A DNA stretch of 64,000 bases from assembly GCF_010731615.1 (NCBI RefSeq), contig NZ_AP022618.1, forward strand, positions 806,001 to 870,000. Direction: 5' to 3'. Shown in pieces: positions 52,130-61,152 of this stretch. The number at the start of each line of letters is the position of its first letter. Position 1 is the first letter of the stretch. The stretch comes from Mycolicibacterium insubricum (GTDB taxonomy: Bacteria > Actinomycetota > Actinomycetes > Mycobacteriales > Mycobacteriaceae). A program made the position numbers and the translations under genes. The notes below the pieces were generated by a model. The model worked only from the letters and a program-made list of their open reading frames with translations, was not told where the DNA came from and made no database searches.

Positions 52130-53565
52130 GCGCCCCGGCCGTCGTCGACCCGGTCGCCGCCGTCGACGAGCTGGTGCGGGCCTCGGCCCCCGGGCTGCCG
52201 ACACCGCCGAACCCCGGCGGCCCGGTCCTGGTCGCCGGACCGGGGTGGGCCGGGGTCACCGCGGTCCGCGACGCGCTGGCCCGCCTGCTGCCCGACCGCG
52301 AGGTAAGTGAGAGCCCTACCGAGGCGGCCCCCGAGCTGGTGGTCTTCGTGGTGTCGGCGGCGGCGCCGCTGACGCCCTCGGACTGCGCGGTGCTCGACGC
52401 CGCGGCCGCGTACACCGACGCCGTGCTCGGCGTGATCAGCAAGATAGACCTGCACCGCGGCTGGCGAGACATTCTGCACCGCGACGCCGAGATCCTGGCC
52501 GCCCACGACGACCGCTACCGCGGCCTGCGGTGGGTCGGCACCGCTGCAGCCCCGGAGCTCGGCCCGCCGCGGGTCGACGAGCTGGCCACCGCCGTCACCG
52601 ACGTGCTGGCCGACCCGGCGACGGCGTGCCGCAACCGCCTGCGGTCCTGGGCGACGGTGCTGACGGCCGCCGCCGGGGACCTGCAGCGGCGGGCCGAACG
52701 GCCCCGGGCCCGGCAACGGGACCTGATCGCCCGGCGCCGCGAACTGGTGGCGCGGACTCGGTTGGCCCGGGTGGAGTCCGACGTCGCCCTGCGCCGCGCG
52801 GTGCAGCAGACCCGCATCCGGCTCGGCTCCCGGGTGGCCGGGCGGTGCGCGGCGCTGCGTGCCGAGCTGTCCGTCGTGGCGGCGATGACGCCGCGGCGCA
52901 TGCTGGCGGGATTCACCGACACCGCCGCCGACCGGGCCGCCGCGGCCTTCGGCGAACTCGACGACGAGATCTCGGTGCAGCTGACCCGGCTGTCCGAGCG
53001 GCTCGGGCTGCCGGTGCCCCCCGCCGGCCGCACCCCCGATCCACCTGTGCTGCCCGCTCCCGGACGTCCCGCACGACATCTGGAGACGCGACTCATGTGG
53101 GCGCTCGGCGGCGGGTTCGGGCTGGGCCTGGCCTGGACGTCGAGCCGGGCAGTCGCCGGTCTGGCACCCGCGCTGACCGGACTCGGGATGCTGTTCGGGT
53201 TGCTGGTGGGTCTCGTGGCGGGGTGCTGGGTGGTGACCGCTCGGTTGCTGCTGGCGCAGCGCGCCGCTCTGGACGGCTGGCTCTCGTCGGCGGTGGCCGA
53301 ACTGCGCTCCGGGATGGAGCGGCTGGTCGCGGCCCGGCTGCTGGCCGCCGAGGCGGAGTGGTCCTGCGCGGCCGCCCGCCGGCGCCACCAGCGGGCGGAC
53401 GCGGCCGCCGAGGAGCTGCGCGAACTGGACGCTCGCGCCCGGGAATGCGCGGGGGAGGCGGCTGAAACGGCCGCCGAATCCGGGCGCGTGCTGGCCGGAA
53501 TCGAGGCGGCGCTGGCCGTCGTCGGCAAAGAATTGGCGCCACGGGACGAAGAAATAGGCAACTGA
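52126..53565 (+). CDS. Dynamin-like membrane-associated protein (Rv0210-type)
   Basis: Protein of 479 residues. The N-terminal ~165 residues resemble a GTPase domain with a weak P-loop (VLVAGPGWAGVTAV) and a G4-like SKIDLHRGW. Long charged helices follow (~180-300). Two membrane segments (~330-375, ALGGGFGLGLAWTSS and GLLVGLVAGCWVVTARLLL) and a coiled-coil C-terminus with many Arg/Glu/Ala complete it. The layout recalls bacterial dynamin-like proteins. Degenerate nucleotide motifs here and in the coupled upstream gene suggest the two work as one complex (inference). Confidence 0.74.
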   Translation: MSAPAVVDPVAAVDELVRASAPGLPTPPNPGGPVLVAGPGWAGVTAVRDALARLLPDREVSESPTEAAPELVVFVVSAAAPLTPSDCAVLDAAAAYTDAVLGVISKIDLHRGWRDILHRDAEILAAHDDRYRGLRWVGTAAAPELGPPRVDELATAVTDVLADPATACRNRLRSWATVLTAAAGDLQRRAERPRARQRDLIARRRELVARTRLARVESDVALRRAVQQTRIRLGSRVAGRCAALRAELSVVAAMTPRRMLAGFTDTAADRAAAAFGELDDEISVQLTRLSERLGLPVPPAGRTPDPPVLPAPGRPARHLETRLMWALGGGFGLGLAWTSSRAVAGLAPALTGLGMLFGLLVGLVAGCWVVTARLLLAQRAALDGWLSSAVAELRSGMERLVAARLLAAEAEWSCAAARRRHQRADAAAEELRELDARARECAGEAAETAAESGRVLAGIEAALAVVGKELAPRDEEIGN

Positions 53566-53627
53566 ATCGTTCCTGTGAGTCACCGGACAGCACCTCGATT
53601 GTCCGGGACGGCCTCACCCGCGTTAAC

Positions 53628-53671
53628 CTCTAAATTAGAGACTTACCGGCGCCTGCGTGATCGGGCGCCGG
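53628..53671. promoter_or_regulatory. Palindromes upstream of pckA
   Basis: CTCTAA-A-TTAGAG (53628-53640) is a perfect AT-rich inverted repeat, unusual in this GC-rich DNA, and could be an operator overlapping a TAAATT-like -10 box. Right after it CCGGCGCC (53646-53653) and GGCGCCGG (53664-53671) form an 8-bp hairpin in the probable leader. The pckA ATG is at 53720 with GGTAGGAG upstream. Carbon-source control of pckA makes a repressor site here plausible, but no regulator is identified. Confidence 0.45.
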
Positions 53672-53719
53672 ATCCGGTTACAGCCCGGAACCGAATGCAC
53701 TCGGGGTAGGAGAATTTCG

Positions 53720-55537
53720 ATGACCGCAGCGACCGTTCCCGGACTCGACACCGCGCCGACTAAGCATCAGGGTCTGCTGGCCTGGGTGGCCGAGGTAGCC
53801 GAGCTGACCCAGCCCGACCGGGTGGTGTGGGCCGACGGTTCCGACGAGCAGAACCGGCAGCTCTGCGAGCACCTGGTCTCCGTCGGCACCTTCCAGAAGC
53901 TCAACGAGGAGAAGCAGCCCAACTCCTACCTGGCGCTGTCGGACCCGTCCGACGTCGCCCGCGTCGAATCGCGCACCTTCATCTGCTCCGAGCGGGAGAT
54001 CGACGCGGGCCCCACCAACAACTGGATGGACCCGGCGCAGATGCGGCCGCTGATGAACGACCTGTTCCGCGGCTGCATGCGGGGCCGGACCATGTACGTG
54101 GTGCCGTTCTGCATGGGTCCGCTGGCCGCCGAGGATCCCAAGCTCGGCGTCGAGATCACCGACTCCGAGTACGTCGTCGTCTCCATGAAGACGATGACCC
54201 GGATGGGCCGCGCGGCGCTGGAGAAGCTCGGTGACGACGGCTTCTTCGTCAAGGCGCTGCACTCGATCGGCGCCCCGCTGGAGCCCGGCCAGGCCGATGT
54301 GCCGTGGCCGTGCAACGACACCAAGTACATCACCCACTTCCCGGAGACCCGGGAGATCTGGAGCTTCGGTTCCGGCTACGGCGGCAACGCGCTGCTGGGC
54401 AAGAAGTGCTACGCGCTGCGCATCGCCTCGGTGATGGCCCGCGACGAGGGCTGGATGGCCGAGCACATGCTGATCCTCAAGCTGATCAGCCCGGAGGACA
54501 AGGCGTACTACATCGCCGCGGCGTTCCCGTCGGCGTGCGGCAAGACCAACCTGGCGATGCTGCAGCCCACCATCCCCGGCTGGCGCGCCGAGACCGTCGG
54601 TGACGACATCGCCTGGATGCGGTTCGGCAAGGACGGCCGGCTCTACGCCACCAACCCCGAATTCGGCTTCTTCGGCGTCGCGCCGGGCACCAACTGGGAC
54701 TCCAACCCCAACGCCATGCGCACCCTGGAAAAGGGCAACTCGGTCTACACCAACGTCGCCAAGACCGATGACGACGACGTCTGGTGGGAGGGCCTGGAAG
54801 GCAATCCGTCGCACCTGATCGACTGGAAGGGCCACGACTGGACCCCGGAGTCCGGCACCAAGGCCGCTCACCCCAACTCGCGCTACTGCACCCCGATCTC
54901 CCAGTGCCCGACCCTGGCGCCGGAGTGGGAGACCCCCGAGGGCGTGCCGATTTCGGCGATCCTGTTCGGCGGTCGGCGCAAGACCACCGTCCCGCTGGTC
55001 AGCGAGGCGCACGATTGGCAGCACGGTGTGTTCATCGGCTCGACCATCGGCTCCGAGCAGACCGCGGCCGCCGAGGGCACCGTCGGCGCCGTGCGCCGCG
55101 ACCCGATGGCCATGCTGCCGTTCATCGGCTACAACGTCGGCGACTACTTCCAGCACTGGATCAACATCGGCAAGAACAACGACGAGTCCAAGCTGCCGAA
55201 GGTGTTCTTCGTCAACTGGTTCCGCCGCGGCGACGACGGCCGGTTCCTCTGGCCGGGCTTCGGTGAGAACAGCCGGGTGCTCAAGTGGGTCATCGAGCGC
55301 ATCGAGGGCCGCGGCAACGGCGCGACCACCCCGATCGGTGTGGTCCCCGGCGTCGAGGACCTGGACCTGGCCGGCCTGGACATCTCGATCGACGACGTCG
55401 CCGAGGCTCTGGCCGTCAACGATGACGAGTGGCGCGCCGAGCTGCCGCTGATCGAGGAGTGGTTCGAGTTCATCGGCGAGAAGCTGCCGACCGGTATCAA
55501 GGACGAGTTCGAGGCCCTCAAGCAGCGCCTGGCGTAG
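53720..55537 (+). CDS. pckA: Phosphoenolpyruvate carboxykinase (GTP)
   Basis: GTP-dependent PEPCK of 605 residues (M. tuberculosis 606), interconverting oxaloacetate and phosphoenolpyruvate. The P-loop is in [13 protein letters not shown], which holds the reactive cysteine of the GTP class. Also seen are the metal/substrate region [34 protein letters not shown] and [17 protein letters not shown] 53720 follows GGTAGGAG. A strong hairpin terminator lies 70 bases downstream. Confidence 0.97.
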   Translation: MTAATVPGLDTAPTKHQGLLAWVAEVAELTQPDRVVWADGSDEQNRQLCEHLVSVGTFQKLNEEKQPNSYLALSDPSDVARVESRTFICSEREIDAGPTNNWMDPAQMRPLMNDLFRGCMRGRTMYVVPFCMGPLAAEDPKLGVEITDSEYVVVSMKTMTRMGRAALEKLGDDGFFVKALHSIGAPLEPGQADVPWPCNDTKYITHFPETREIWSFGSGYGGNALLGKKCYALRIASVMARDEGWMAEHMLILKLISPEDKAYYIAAAFPSACGKTNLAMLQPTIPGWRAETVGDDIAWMRFGKDGRLYATNPEFGFFGVAPGTNWDSNPNAMRTLEKGNSVYTNVAKTDDDDVWWEGLEGNPSHLIDWKGHDWTPESGTKAAHPNSRYCTPISQCPTLAPEWETPEGVPISAILFGGRRKTTVPLVSEAHDWQHGVFIGSTIGSEQTAAAEGTVGAVRRDPMAMLPFIGYNVGDYFQHWINIGKNNDESKLPKVFFVNWFRRGDDGRFLWPGFGENSRVLKWVIERIEGRGNGATTPIGVVPGVEDLDLAGLDISIDDVAEALAVNDDEWRAELPLIEEWFEFIGEKLPTGIKDEFEALKQRLA

Positions 55538-55846
55538 TTCGCCTCGACCGTCTGTCCGCCAAGCTCGTCGCAGCTCGTTCTTCGCTGCTCGACTTGTCAG
55601 TGGTCGTCGATCGCCCGGGTCCGATTGGACCCGGGCGATCGGCGTCTGCGGGGTATCGGCAAGGTCGTGGTGACCCCCGGAGGTCCTGATTGTGGATCAC
55701 CGCGTCGAGCATTTCGATGCTCGACGCCGGACATTTCCGGTGAGTGCGGCCGACCCAAATTTTCTCATTGAATTCTTATTATTCAGGGGACGGTCTTGTC
55801 GGCTCCGGCCCATTTTTTGTCAGTATGCCGAACTAGTGTTCTAGAT
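55538..55846. other. Intergenic region after pckA
   Basis: This 309-base gap begins with the pckA terminator hairpin (55608-55641). The last ~120 bases are AT-richer than the surroundings (for example ATTTTCTCATTGAATTCTTA) and hold the promoter area of the broken DUF222 gene. No RNA gene or small open frame with convincing features is seen. Confidence 0.5.
55608..55641 (+). terminator. pckA transcription terminator hairpin
   Basis: Perfect 15-bp stem with a GATT loop: CGATCGCCCGGGTCC (55608-55622) pairs with GGACCCGGGCGATCG (55627-55641). It starts 70 bases after the pckA stop. No U-tract follows, which is common for mycobacterial intrinsic terminators. It is the strongest simple hairpin in the window. 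Confidence 0.8.
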
Positions 55847-56205
55847 ATGAGTAGGAGCGCGTACGCGGATCGGGAGGCGATATTCGCCGCCCTGGCCGCC
55901 GCCGAGGCTGCCTACGAGAAGCTCGCCGACTGCTCGCTGGACGTTTTGACCGCGGAGGAGGTGCTCGATGTCCTGGGGCGCCGGGAGGAGTTGGCGTGGC
56001 GCCAACCCGCCGTCGATCACCGGCTGCTGGCCCGCCTGGTCGCCGACGGCAACCCGGGCAAGCTGGGGGCGGCGTCGCTGAAAGTGGTGCTGGAGGAGCG
56101 GTTGCGGATCTCGCGGGCGGCGGCCACCCGACGGTTGCCGAGGCCGCCGACCTGGGCCCCCGGAACGCCATGGACGGCCAGCCGCACCCCTCCGTGCTGG
56201 TACGA
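55847..56205 (+). pseudogene. DUF222/HNH (13E12-type) gene, 5' fragment
   Basis: Start of a DUF222-HNH family gene: ATG 55847, then AAAEAAYEKLADCSLDVLT and VLGRREELAWRQPAVDHRLL up to LRISRAAATRRL. At about 56137 one G is missing. The expected continuation AEAADLGPRNAMDGQP is present but in the next frame. After about 56202 (VLV) family resemblance stops and unrelated DNA begins. The missing middle is not found, and the HNH-containing 3' part lies at 60408-60830. The gene is therefore frameshifted and interrupted by about 4.2 kb. Confidence 0.82.
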
Positions 56206-56428
56206 AAGTGCGGCAGGGCACCAAGGATGACGTACCCGACAAGCCAAGGGACAGAGAAACATTCTCCCTTTCGGATCTTGACCCCGGTGGCAAGGTGACG
56301 GTTCGTTGGCAAGGTGATCGGCTAGGCAACGAAAAGACGTTGGGGACAACGGGAAGTGAGCCGGGTCGAGAACGTGAGAACCCTTCTCGACTTCGCCCAC
56401 CTTCACGCCACGAATCAGGAGCAGACAC

Positions 56429-56662
56429 GTGGAAACGATCTACCGGCGTGAGCGCTGCGGCAACAGGGTGCTGCCGGGTGACGGGTACATCCACACCACA
56501 AGCGTGACCCTCTGGGCCATTCACCATAAGGACTGCGCCCCGGATCTGACGAACGAAGTGTGCTTCGGCGTACCGCACCACTGGTCGGATCTATTGAGTA
56601 GTCACTACTGGCTGTCCCAGTGTGCAGGGTGTGCCCAGCGGAACCGCGAACGTGGTGCGTGA
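56429..56662 (+). CDS. Small Cys/His-rich protein of unknown function
   Basis: Possible gene of 77 residues starting at GTG 56429 with AGGAG seven bases upstream. It contains CGNR, HHKDC, VCFGVPHH and a CAGC pair, so a zinc-binding fold is conceivable. It lies in the foreign segment between the DUF222 fragment and the IS element, and no homologue is recognised. Coding status is uncertain. Confidence 0.35.
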   Translation: METIYRRERCGNRVLPGDGYIHTTSVTLWAIHHKDCAPDLTNEVCFGVPHHWSDLLSSHYWLSQCAGCAQRNRERGA

Positions 56663-56789
56663 ACTTGGCATGTAGTTAATAGGTCTGACTCTCAGTCCTC
56701 AGATTCGTCCCATGTGGCCAACGTTCCTGCGACGAGTTGAAGTGAAGTACCCCAGGTTTTGTTCCGATCCGTATAGGAGGATCAGGAAT

Positions 56790-57146
56790 ATGCCACGTCA
56801 GTATTCGCCGGAGTTTCGCCAGCGTGCGCTGCGGTTGTTGGACACCATGATGGAAGCCTCGGATGTTTCTGAGTTCGAGGCCATCAAGTCCGTGGCCAGC
56901 AAACTCAGTGCCTCGGAGGAGTCGGTGCGCCGTTGGCGGCGCAAAGCCCAGGTCGATGCCGGTGAGCGTGCCGGAACCAGCACCTCCGAGCACGCTGAGA
57001 TCCGCCGGCTTAAACGTGAGAACGCCGAATTACGCAGGGCTAATGAGGTGTTGAAGTCGGCGTCTGCGTTTTTGCAGCGGAGCTCGACCGCCCCGCGACG
57101 AAATGATCGCCTTCATCGACACCCACCGCGATCAGTTCGGGGTTGA
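56790..57146 (+). pseudogene. IS3-family OrfA with a one-base deletion
   Basis: N-terminal transposase component, 118 residues as read. Seen are RQYSPEFRQRALRLLD, the helix-turn-helix (IKSVASKLSASEESVRRWRR) and the leucine-zipper-like helix EIRRLKRENAELRRANEVLK. The slippery run at 57069-57073 has five Ts. With six, the frame would read SASAFFAAELDRPATK and stop at the TGA (57104) that overlaps the orfB ATG, which is the normal IS3 arrangement. As it stands, the frame runs on to a non-family tail. The element may therefore be unable to make OrfAB by the usual -1 shift. Confidence 0.78.
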
Positions 57147-58029
57147 GCTCATCTGTCGTGTCCTGCGGGCAGCAATCCCGGGCTTTCTCACCTCCCGCGG
57201 CTACCGCGCCGCCCGCGCCCGCCCGGCCAGCAACCGCGCGATCCGCGACGAGCTGCTCATCGCCGAGCTCACGGTGGTGCATGAGAAGAACTTCTCGGTC
57301 TACGGGGTCAAGAAGATGCAGGTAGCGATGAAACGCCGCGGCTGGACCTTGGGCCGAGAACAAACGCGGCGGTTGATGCGCACCGCCGGCCTGCGCGGCG
57401 CGCACCGGGGCAAACCGGTGTTCACCACGATCAGCGATCCCGCTGATGCACGGCCGGCCGACCTGGTCAACCGGCACTTCGCCGCCCCAGCACCAAACCG
57501 GCTCTGGGTTGCCGACATCACCTACGTGCGGACCTGGGCTGGCTTCTGCTACACCGCGTTCGTCACCGATGTCTGCACCCGCAGGATCGTCGGCTGGGCC
57601 GTGGCGGCAACGATGCGCACCGAGGACCTGCCGCTGCAGGCATTCAATCATGCTGTATGGCAATCAAACTCAGATCTATCTGAGTTGGTGCATCATTCCG
57701 ACCGCGGATCCCAGTACCTATCGCTGATCTATACCGAGCGTCTGGTTGAGCTTGGGATTGCGCCTTCGGTGGGCTCGCGCGGCGATAGTTACGACAACGC
57801 CCTCGCCGAGGCCGTCAACGCCGCCTACAAGACCGAGGTGATCCACCGAGGCAAGCCCTGGCGCAGTGTCGATGACGTCGAACTGGCGACCGCCCTCTGG
57901 GTGGCCTGGTACAACCAGGAACGCCTGCATGAAGCCCTCGGCTACGTTCCACCAGCCGAGTACGAGGCCGCCCTCACCGGCGCCTCACACCCCGCGAGCC
58001 AGCCAACCCCGGCCCTCGCAACCACCTAG
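57103..58029 (+). CDS. IS3-family transposase OrfB
   Basis: DDE transposase of 308 residues, intact. The HTH_21 region (ELTVVHEKNFSVYGVKKMQV) precedes the rve core. The catalytic residues are seen in LWVADITYV (first Asp), VHHSDRGSQY (second Asp) and SYDNALAEAVNAAYKTE (Glu). QERLHEALGYVPPAEYE is the usual C-terminal phrase. ATG 57103 overlaps the ancestral orfA stop. Confidence 0.93.
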   Translation: MIAFIDTHRDQFGVELICRVLRAAIPGFLTSRGYRAARARPASNRAIRDELLIAELTVVHEKNFSVYGVKKMQVAMKRRGWTLGREQTRRLMRTAGLRGAHRGKPVFTTISDPADARPADLVNRHFAAPAPNRLWVADITYVRTWAGFCYTAFVTDVCTRRIVGWAVAATMRTEDLPLQAFNHAVWQSNSDLSELVHHSDRGSQYLSLIYTERLVELGIAPSVGSRGDSYDNALAEAVNAAYKTEVIHRGKPWRSVDDVELATALWVAWYNQERLHEALGYVPPAEYEAALTGASHPASQPTPALATT

Positions 58030-58252
58030 GAACAAAACCTGGGGTATTTCACATTGTTGTTTGGGTTGCCAGGAGTACGAGTCACGCGTGTTGAGCGGCG
58101 CGCGGATGTAAAGCGAGAGTGGAATGTCCCGTCTCAGTGTGCGGGGTGCGTACTTTTGGGAGATTGGGCGCACCCAAGCACGGACCTCCGGCCCCCGTTA
58201 AGGCAGCTTCACTCCCTGTCATGCGGTTGAGGCTGGGGGTTTCGTGTGTTGT

Positions 58253-59221
58253 TTATTCCCAGTAGCGTGGTGCCCACTCTTCGATGGTGGACCACAGGAT
58301 TCTGGGACAGTGCCGGAGTCGAACAGGGACCCTCGCAGGATGCGCTGACTGCGCCTCAAAAAGGGCCACTGCGCACTCCGTCATGATCACGGCAGAGGCA
58401 AATCCGTCTGCGAGTACTTTCATCGTGTCCTCGTCATCGCGGATGTAGTCAGACATCCACTTGAAGCCGTGAACGAAACTAGATGCGTAGGAATAGAACC
58501 TGTTGGATCCAAGCTCCATGCCAAGCGCCGACGTATCGGTCACATGTGGCGCAGGGTTTGCGTCGATCCACTTCGCAGACCACGACACAAAGTCAGCATA
58601 ATTACCCGGCGGCTTCCGCTTGTTGGCTTTGGGCACAGCGGCGATGAGCGTAGCTCTCGCATCGTATTCAGCCCGGTGCCGTGAAAAGTTCTGATACTCA
58701 GGCGAATCCGCTGGGAGTCCCCGTGCCTCAAGTACCTTTTCCTCAATCCGAAGGAACGCCTGTTGCGGCTGGCGCTCGCTTTGTTCGAATCCAAGGGATC
58801 TGGCCCGCCGTTCTTCACGGCTCGGGTCGGCAAGCAGCCAGATGGTTTTCGCTGAAGCCTCCAGTGCGCAGCGGCAAAGTGACGCGACTGACGCGACGCT
58901 CGTACGTCCTTCCTGAAAAGCTGCAGTGTGTGCCTGGGCCGCTCCGACCAGGTTTTCCGTCCCACTCATCACGGGGAACCGGGCGGTTGAGCTAACGACA
59001 AAATCCCCCAGACCGGGCATGAAGTCCTGATCATCGAGTGCAAGACTGCTGCCCTTATCGGGCATCATCTTCCTCACGCCTACCTTGGTGTTGCCGCCAT
59101 CGGCATCGACGCGCCGCCATAGCGACCACTCGTTCAGCGGGTAGGTCCGCACGGCCCGCTCGGTAATGCGCATGACTATGCCCATCTTCCTGAATTGGGT
59201 AGCGGGGTCCACGGCCTGCAC
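58253..59221 (-). CDS. Unknown protein of the accessory segment
   Basis: Protein of up to 322 residues, largely helical by appearance, with no signal peptide or membrane segment. No family is recognised. A C-terminal stretch (YSYASSFVHGFKWMSDYI, VIMTECAVALFEAQSAH) looks like a conserved helical core, and an Arg/Glu-rich middle precedes it (REERRARSLGFEQSERQ). The start may be GTG 59221 or ATG 59173, the latter with AGGAAG ten bases before. Base composition is lower in GC than the backbone. It is divergent from the SEC-C/HNH-like gene, with 113 bases between them. Confidence 0.68.
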   Translation of the reverse strand: MQAVDPATQFRKMGIVMRITERAVRTYPLNEWSLWRRVDADGGNTKVGVRKMMPDKGSSLALDDQDFMPGLGDFVVSSTARFPVMSGTENLVGAAQAHTAAFQEGRTSVASVASLCRCALEASAKTIWLLADPSREERRARSLGFEQSERQPQQAFLRIEEKVLEARGLPADSPEYQNFSRHRAEYDARATLIAAVPKANKRKPPGNYADFVSWSAKWIDANPAPHVTDTSALGMELGSNRFYSYASSFVHGFKWMSDYIRDDEDTMKVLADGFASAVIMTECAVALFEAQSAHPARVPVRLRHCPRILWSTIEEWAPRYWE

Positions 59222-59334
59222 CCTATAAGCCGGTCAGTGGCGTGCGCACGTCATTTGATGGCTGGCGACTGGGCGATCTAAGTCGCGCGTCCGTTACAGC
59301 ACGCGGGTCGCCGGTGCTCCTGCAGAATTGAGGG

Positions 59335-60363
59335 GTGAGTCTTGGACACTACGATCCATACGGCCCGACGGAACCCGTTGGATTCCTCGGTAATGAGAAG
59401 TACGCCGGTCCTAGTCTCAACGAACCCTGTCCGTGTGGATCGGGCAAATTCGCTGGCGGCTGCCACCGCGACTTGTTCGGCTGGCACCTTCCACCCTTCG
59501 AGCCGCTCCTCACGGACGCTCGAACCGGCTTCGCCCACCAGGGTTGCTACGCAGCAGTGACCAACGATTGCAGCAGCAAGCTGTCCAACGAGCACTGGCT
59601 CTCCAAAGGCATCCTCTTGTCGGCTGGTGACGGTCAGCCTGTGTGCATCAGCGGCTTCAGTTGGCAACCCAATCACGAAGACTCCTTTTCCGCAGAGCGT
59701 CTCGGATCGAAAATTCTCTGCAGGCGGCACAACACGGCTTTAGCCCGCCTGGATAGGACAGCACTTCGCGTTTTCAACGCCCTCCGCCGCTACCAACAAG
59801 ACCTGCTAGTCAAGCCCGATCCTCACGGCAATGAGTTCTTCTTGGCCAGCGGCGAAGAGATCGAACGGTGGCTGCTAAAGATGCTCTGGGGTGCCACCGC
59901 CGCAGGCGTGATCGCCGTCAACGGCAAGAAGGTCACAGAACTGACAGGGAGTGTCGACCGCGCGTCACTGGCCGACTACCTCTTTCGAGATGGTCCGCTA
60001 CCCGATCAGTGGGGTTTGTACGTGGAAGGGCTTGAGGGACGAGAGGCGATGGCAAAGGCTGAAGTCGCGGTCACTGCTATGCCGGGGCCGGATGGTGGCT
60101 TGTGGCGTGGCGTCGCGGCCATGGGCGTAGTGGAGTTCGACTTTTACCTCGGAGTTCCCCCACCGGCCAAGGAGTCCGTTCTTTTCAGTCGCCCCGATGG
60201 GATCGGGTTGGGCGAAAGAGGCCAATCCACTGCGGTGACGTGCGAGGTTCAGAAGCTACTTGTCCTTGCCTGGGACCGCCCCGCTGGCGCAACCTTCAAT
60301 CTTGAGTTCAAGGGGTCCAGTCCCGTGCCTGTCGGACCTCAACCAACAGTGAAAGTTACTTGA
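59335..60363 (+). CDS. SEC-C zinc-knuckle protein with HNH-like motif
   Basis: Protein of 342 residues. Near the N-terminus a SEC-C zinc motif, CPCGSGKFAGGCH (Cys32, Cys34, Cys43, His44), is clear. A segment with SNEHW (Glu86, His87) and LCRRHNTALARLD (Cys129, His132, Asn133) resembles the zinc-stabilised HNH nuclease pattern. The remaining ~200 residues match nothing I know. GTG 59335 follows GAGGG. GC is lower than the backbone, consistent with transfer. A nuclease role is an inference from the motif. Confidence 0.72.
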   Translation: MSLGHYDPYGPTEPVGFLGNEKYAGPSLNEPCPCGSGKFAGGCHRDLFGWHLPPFEPLLTDARTGFAHQGCYAAVTNDCSSKLSNEHWLSKGILLSAGDGQPVCISGFSWQPNHEDSFSAERLGSKILCRRHNTALARLDRTALRVFNALRRYQQDLLVKPDPHGNEFFLASGEEIERWLLKMLWGATAAGVIAVNGKKVTELTGSVDRASLADYLFRDGPLPDQWGLYVEGLEGREAMAKAEVAVTAMPGPDGGLWRGVAAMGVVEFDFYLGVPPPAKESVLFSRPDGIGLGERGQSTAVTCEVQKLLVLAWDRPAGATFNLEFKGSSPVPVGPQPTVKVT

Positions 60364-60407
60364 CGAAGTACTCGCAGTTCACGGCATTGTTCCGTGCTTA
60401 CGGATAA

Positions 60408-60830
60408 GTGCATCACCTACACGTTTTCGCACGCGACCGCGGATGCATCCGCCCGGGCTGCGACGCCAATGCCTACGAGTGCCAGGCCCACCACCTCGAC
60501 CCGTTCGGCAAGGGCGGCGAAACCAACGTCGACGACATGTCGCTGGACTGCGGCCCCGACAACCGGATGGCCGACCAGTACGAGTGGACCACCGTGCTCA
60601 ACGACGCCGGCCGAGTGGAGTGGCACCCACCCCCGACGCTGGACCGCGGCCAGGCCCATATCAACTCCGGTCACTTCCCCGAGGACCTGCTCGCCGATCT
60701 GCGCCGACGACGCGCCCAGCAACGCGGCGATTCCGATCCCGGCCCGCCGCCGGACCCGTACCCGCCGGCGCAGCCCGGTGAGGATCCACCCGGTACGGCG
60801 CCAACATGGTTCGGCAACGTCGCGGGATAA
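60408..60830 (+). pseudogene. DUF222/HNH (13E12-type) gene, 3' fragment with HNH domain
   Basis: The frame LHVFARDRGCIRPGCDANAY, ECQAHHLDPFGKGGETNVDD, LDCGPDNRM is the C-terminal HNH nuclease domain of the 13E12 family, followed by a Pro-rich tail. The normal upstream two thirds are absent; the 5' fragment of such a gene lies at 55847-56205 on the same strand. The frame can start at GTG 60408 but no promoter context is seen. It is most simply the other half of one interrupted gene, with about 200 central residues lost. Confidence 0.78.
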
Positions 60831-60955
60831 GGTTAGCCACAACCATAAGTTTGGGTGTCCTAAACCCTATTCAACGGGCCTGCTAACTGCATGAATCCTA
60901 CGTAACGGCCCGGAAACGACTAGCTCGGCTAGGTTGCTGGCGTCGCGGGGTTGAG

Positions 60956-61110
60956 GTAAGGTTGCCCTCAGCGAAGGGGAGTAGTTCCGTTTCCGGTCCG
61001 ACCGGGGACGCGGATGGTCGACATACTGGCGGCACTCGTGCGAACGGGTCCCGCCCGGTCATCCACCGGAGACATCCGGCGAGCGAGACCTTCAGGCCGA
61101 CAACCCGTTG
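60956..61110 (+). ncRNA. yybP-ykoY (Mn2+) riboswitch candidate
   Basis: The leader contains the two conserved parts of this riboswitch class, AAGGGGAGTAG (60974-60984) and GCGAGACCTT (61083-61092), about 100 bases apart. The outer stem GGTTG (60960-60964) pairs with CAACC (61101-61105). The gene downstream is a CaCA-type cation exchanger, a class commonly found behind such riboswitches. The rest of the 60831-61173 gap upstream of it (60831-60955) shows nothing else of note. Confidence 0.78.
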
Positions 61111-61111
61111 T

Positions 61112-61152
61112 CGACCCGAAGTCTCGCTGCGCACGTTCGAGAATCCGGGTCG
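61112..61152 (+). promoter_or_regulatory. Probable expression platform of the riboswitch
   Basis: CGACCCG (61112-61118) pairs with CGGGTCG (61146-61152), and inside it TCTCG (61122-61126) pairs with CGAGA (61138-61142), giving a hairpin just before the ribosome site AAGGGA. GTCTCGCT (61121-61128) is also an exact complement of AGCGAGAC (61082-61089) in the aptamer core. The two structures exclude each other, which is what a switch needs. Direction of control is inferred, not shown. Confidence 0.55.

Larger units (their letters stand above)
56742..58052 (+). mobile_element. IS3-family insertion sequence
   Basis: About 1.31 kb with inverted repeats of 24 bp and one mismatch: left 56742-56765 (GTGAAGTACCCCAGGTTTTG...), right 58029-58052 on the opposite strand. 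It encodes an OrfA helix-turn-helix protein and an OrfB DDE transposase in overlapping frames. Exact outer ends are uncertain by a few bases. GTT at 56736-56738 and at 58056-58058 could be a 3-bp target duplication if the ends are extended outward. It lies in the 4.2-kb segment that splits the DUF222/HNH gene. Confidence 0.88.

Noticed and set aside
56208..56507. Possible 99-residue gene upstream of the small Cys/His-rich frame
   Set aside because: No ribosome site, low-complexity charged composition and it overlaps the better-supported frame at 56429.
58311..58332. tRNA T-arm-like sequence (GTTCGACTCC on the minus strand), as if an attachment site
   Set aside because: No acceptor, D or anticodon arms can be folded around it and it lies inside the reading frame of the 58253 gene.
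56206..60400. Prophage or integrative element
   Set aside because: No integrase, excisionase or structural gene is present; the IS3 element is the only mobility gene.
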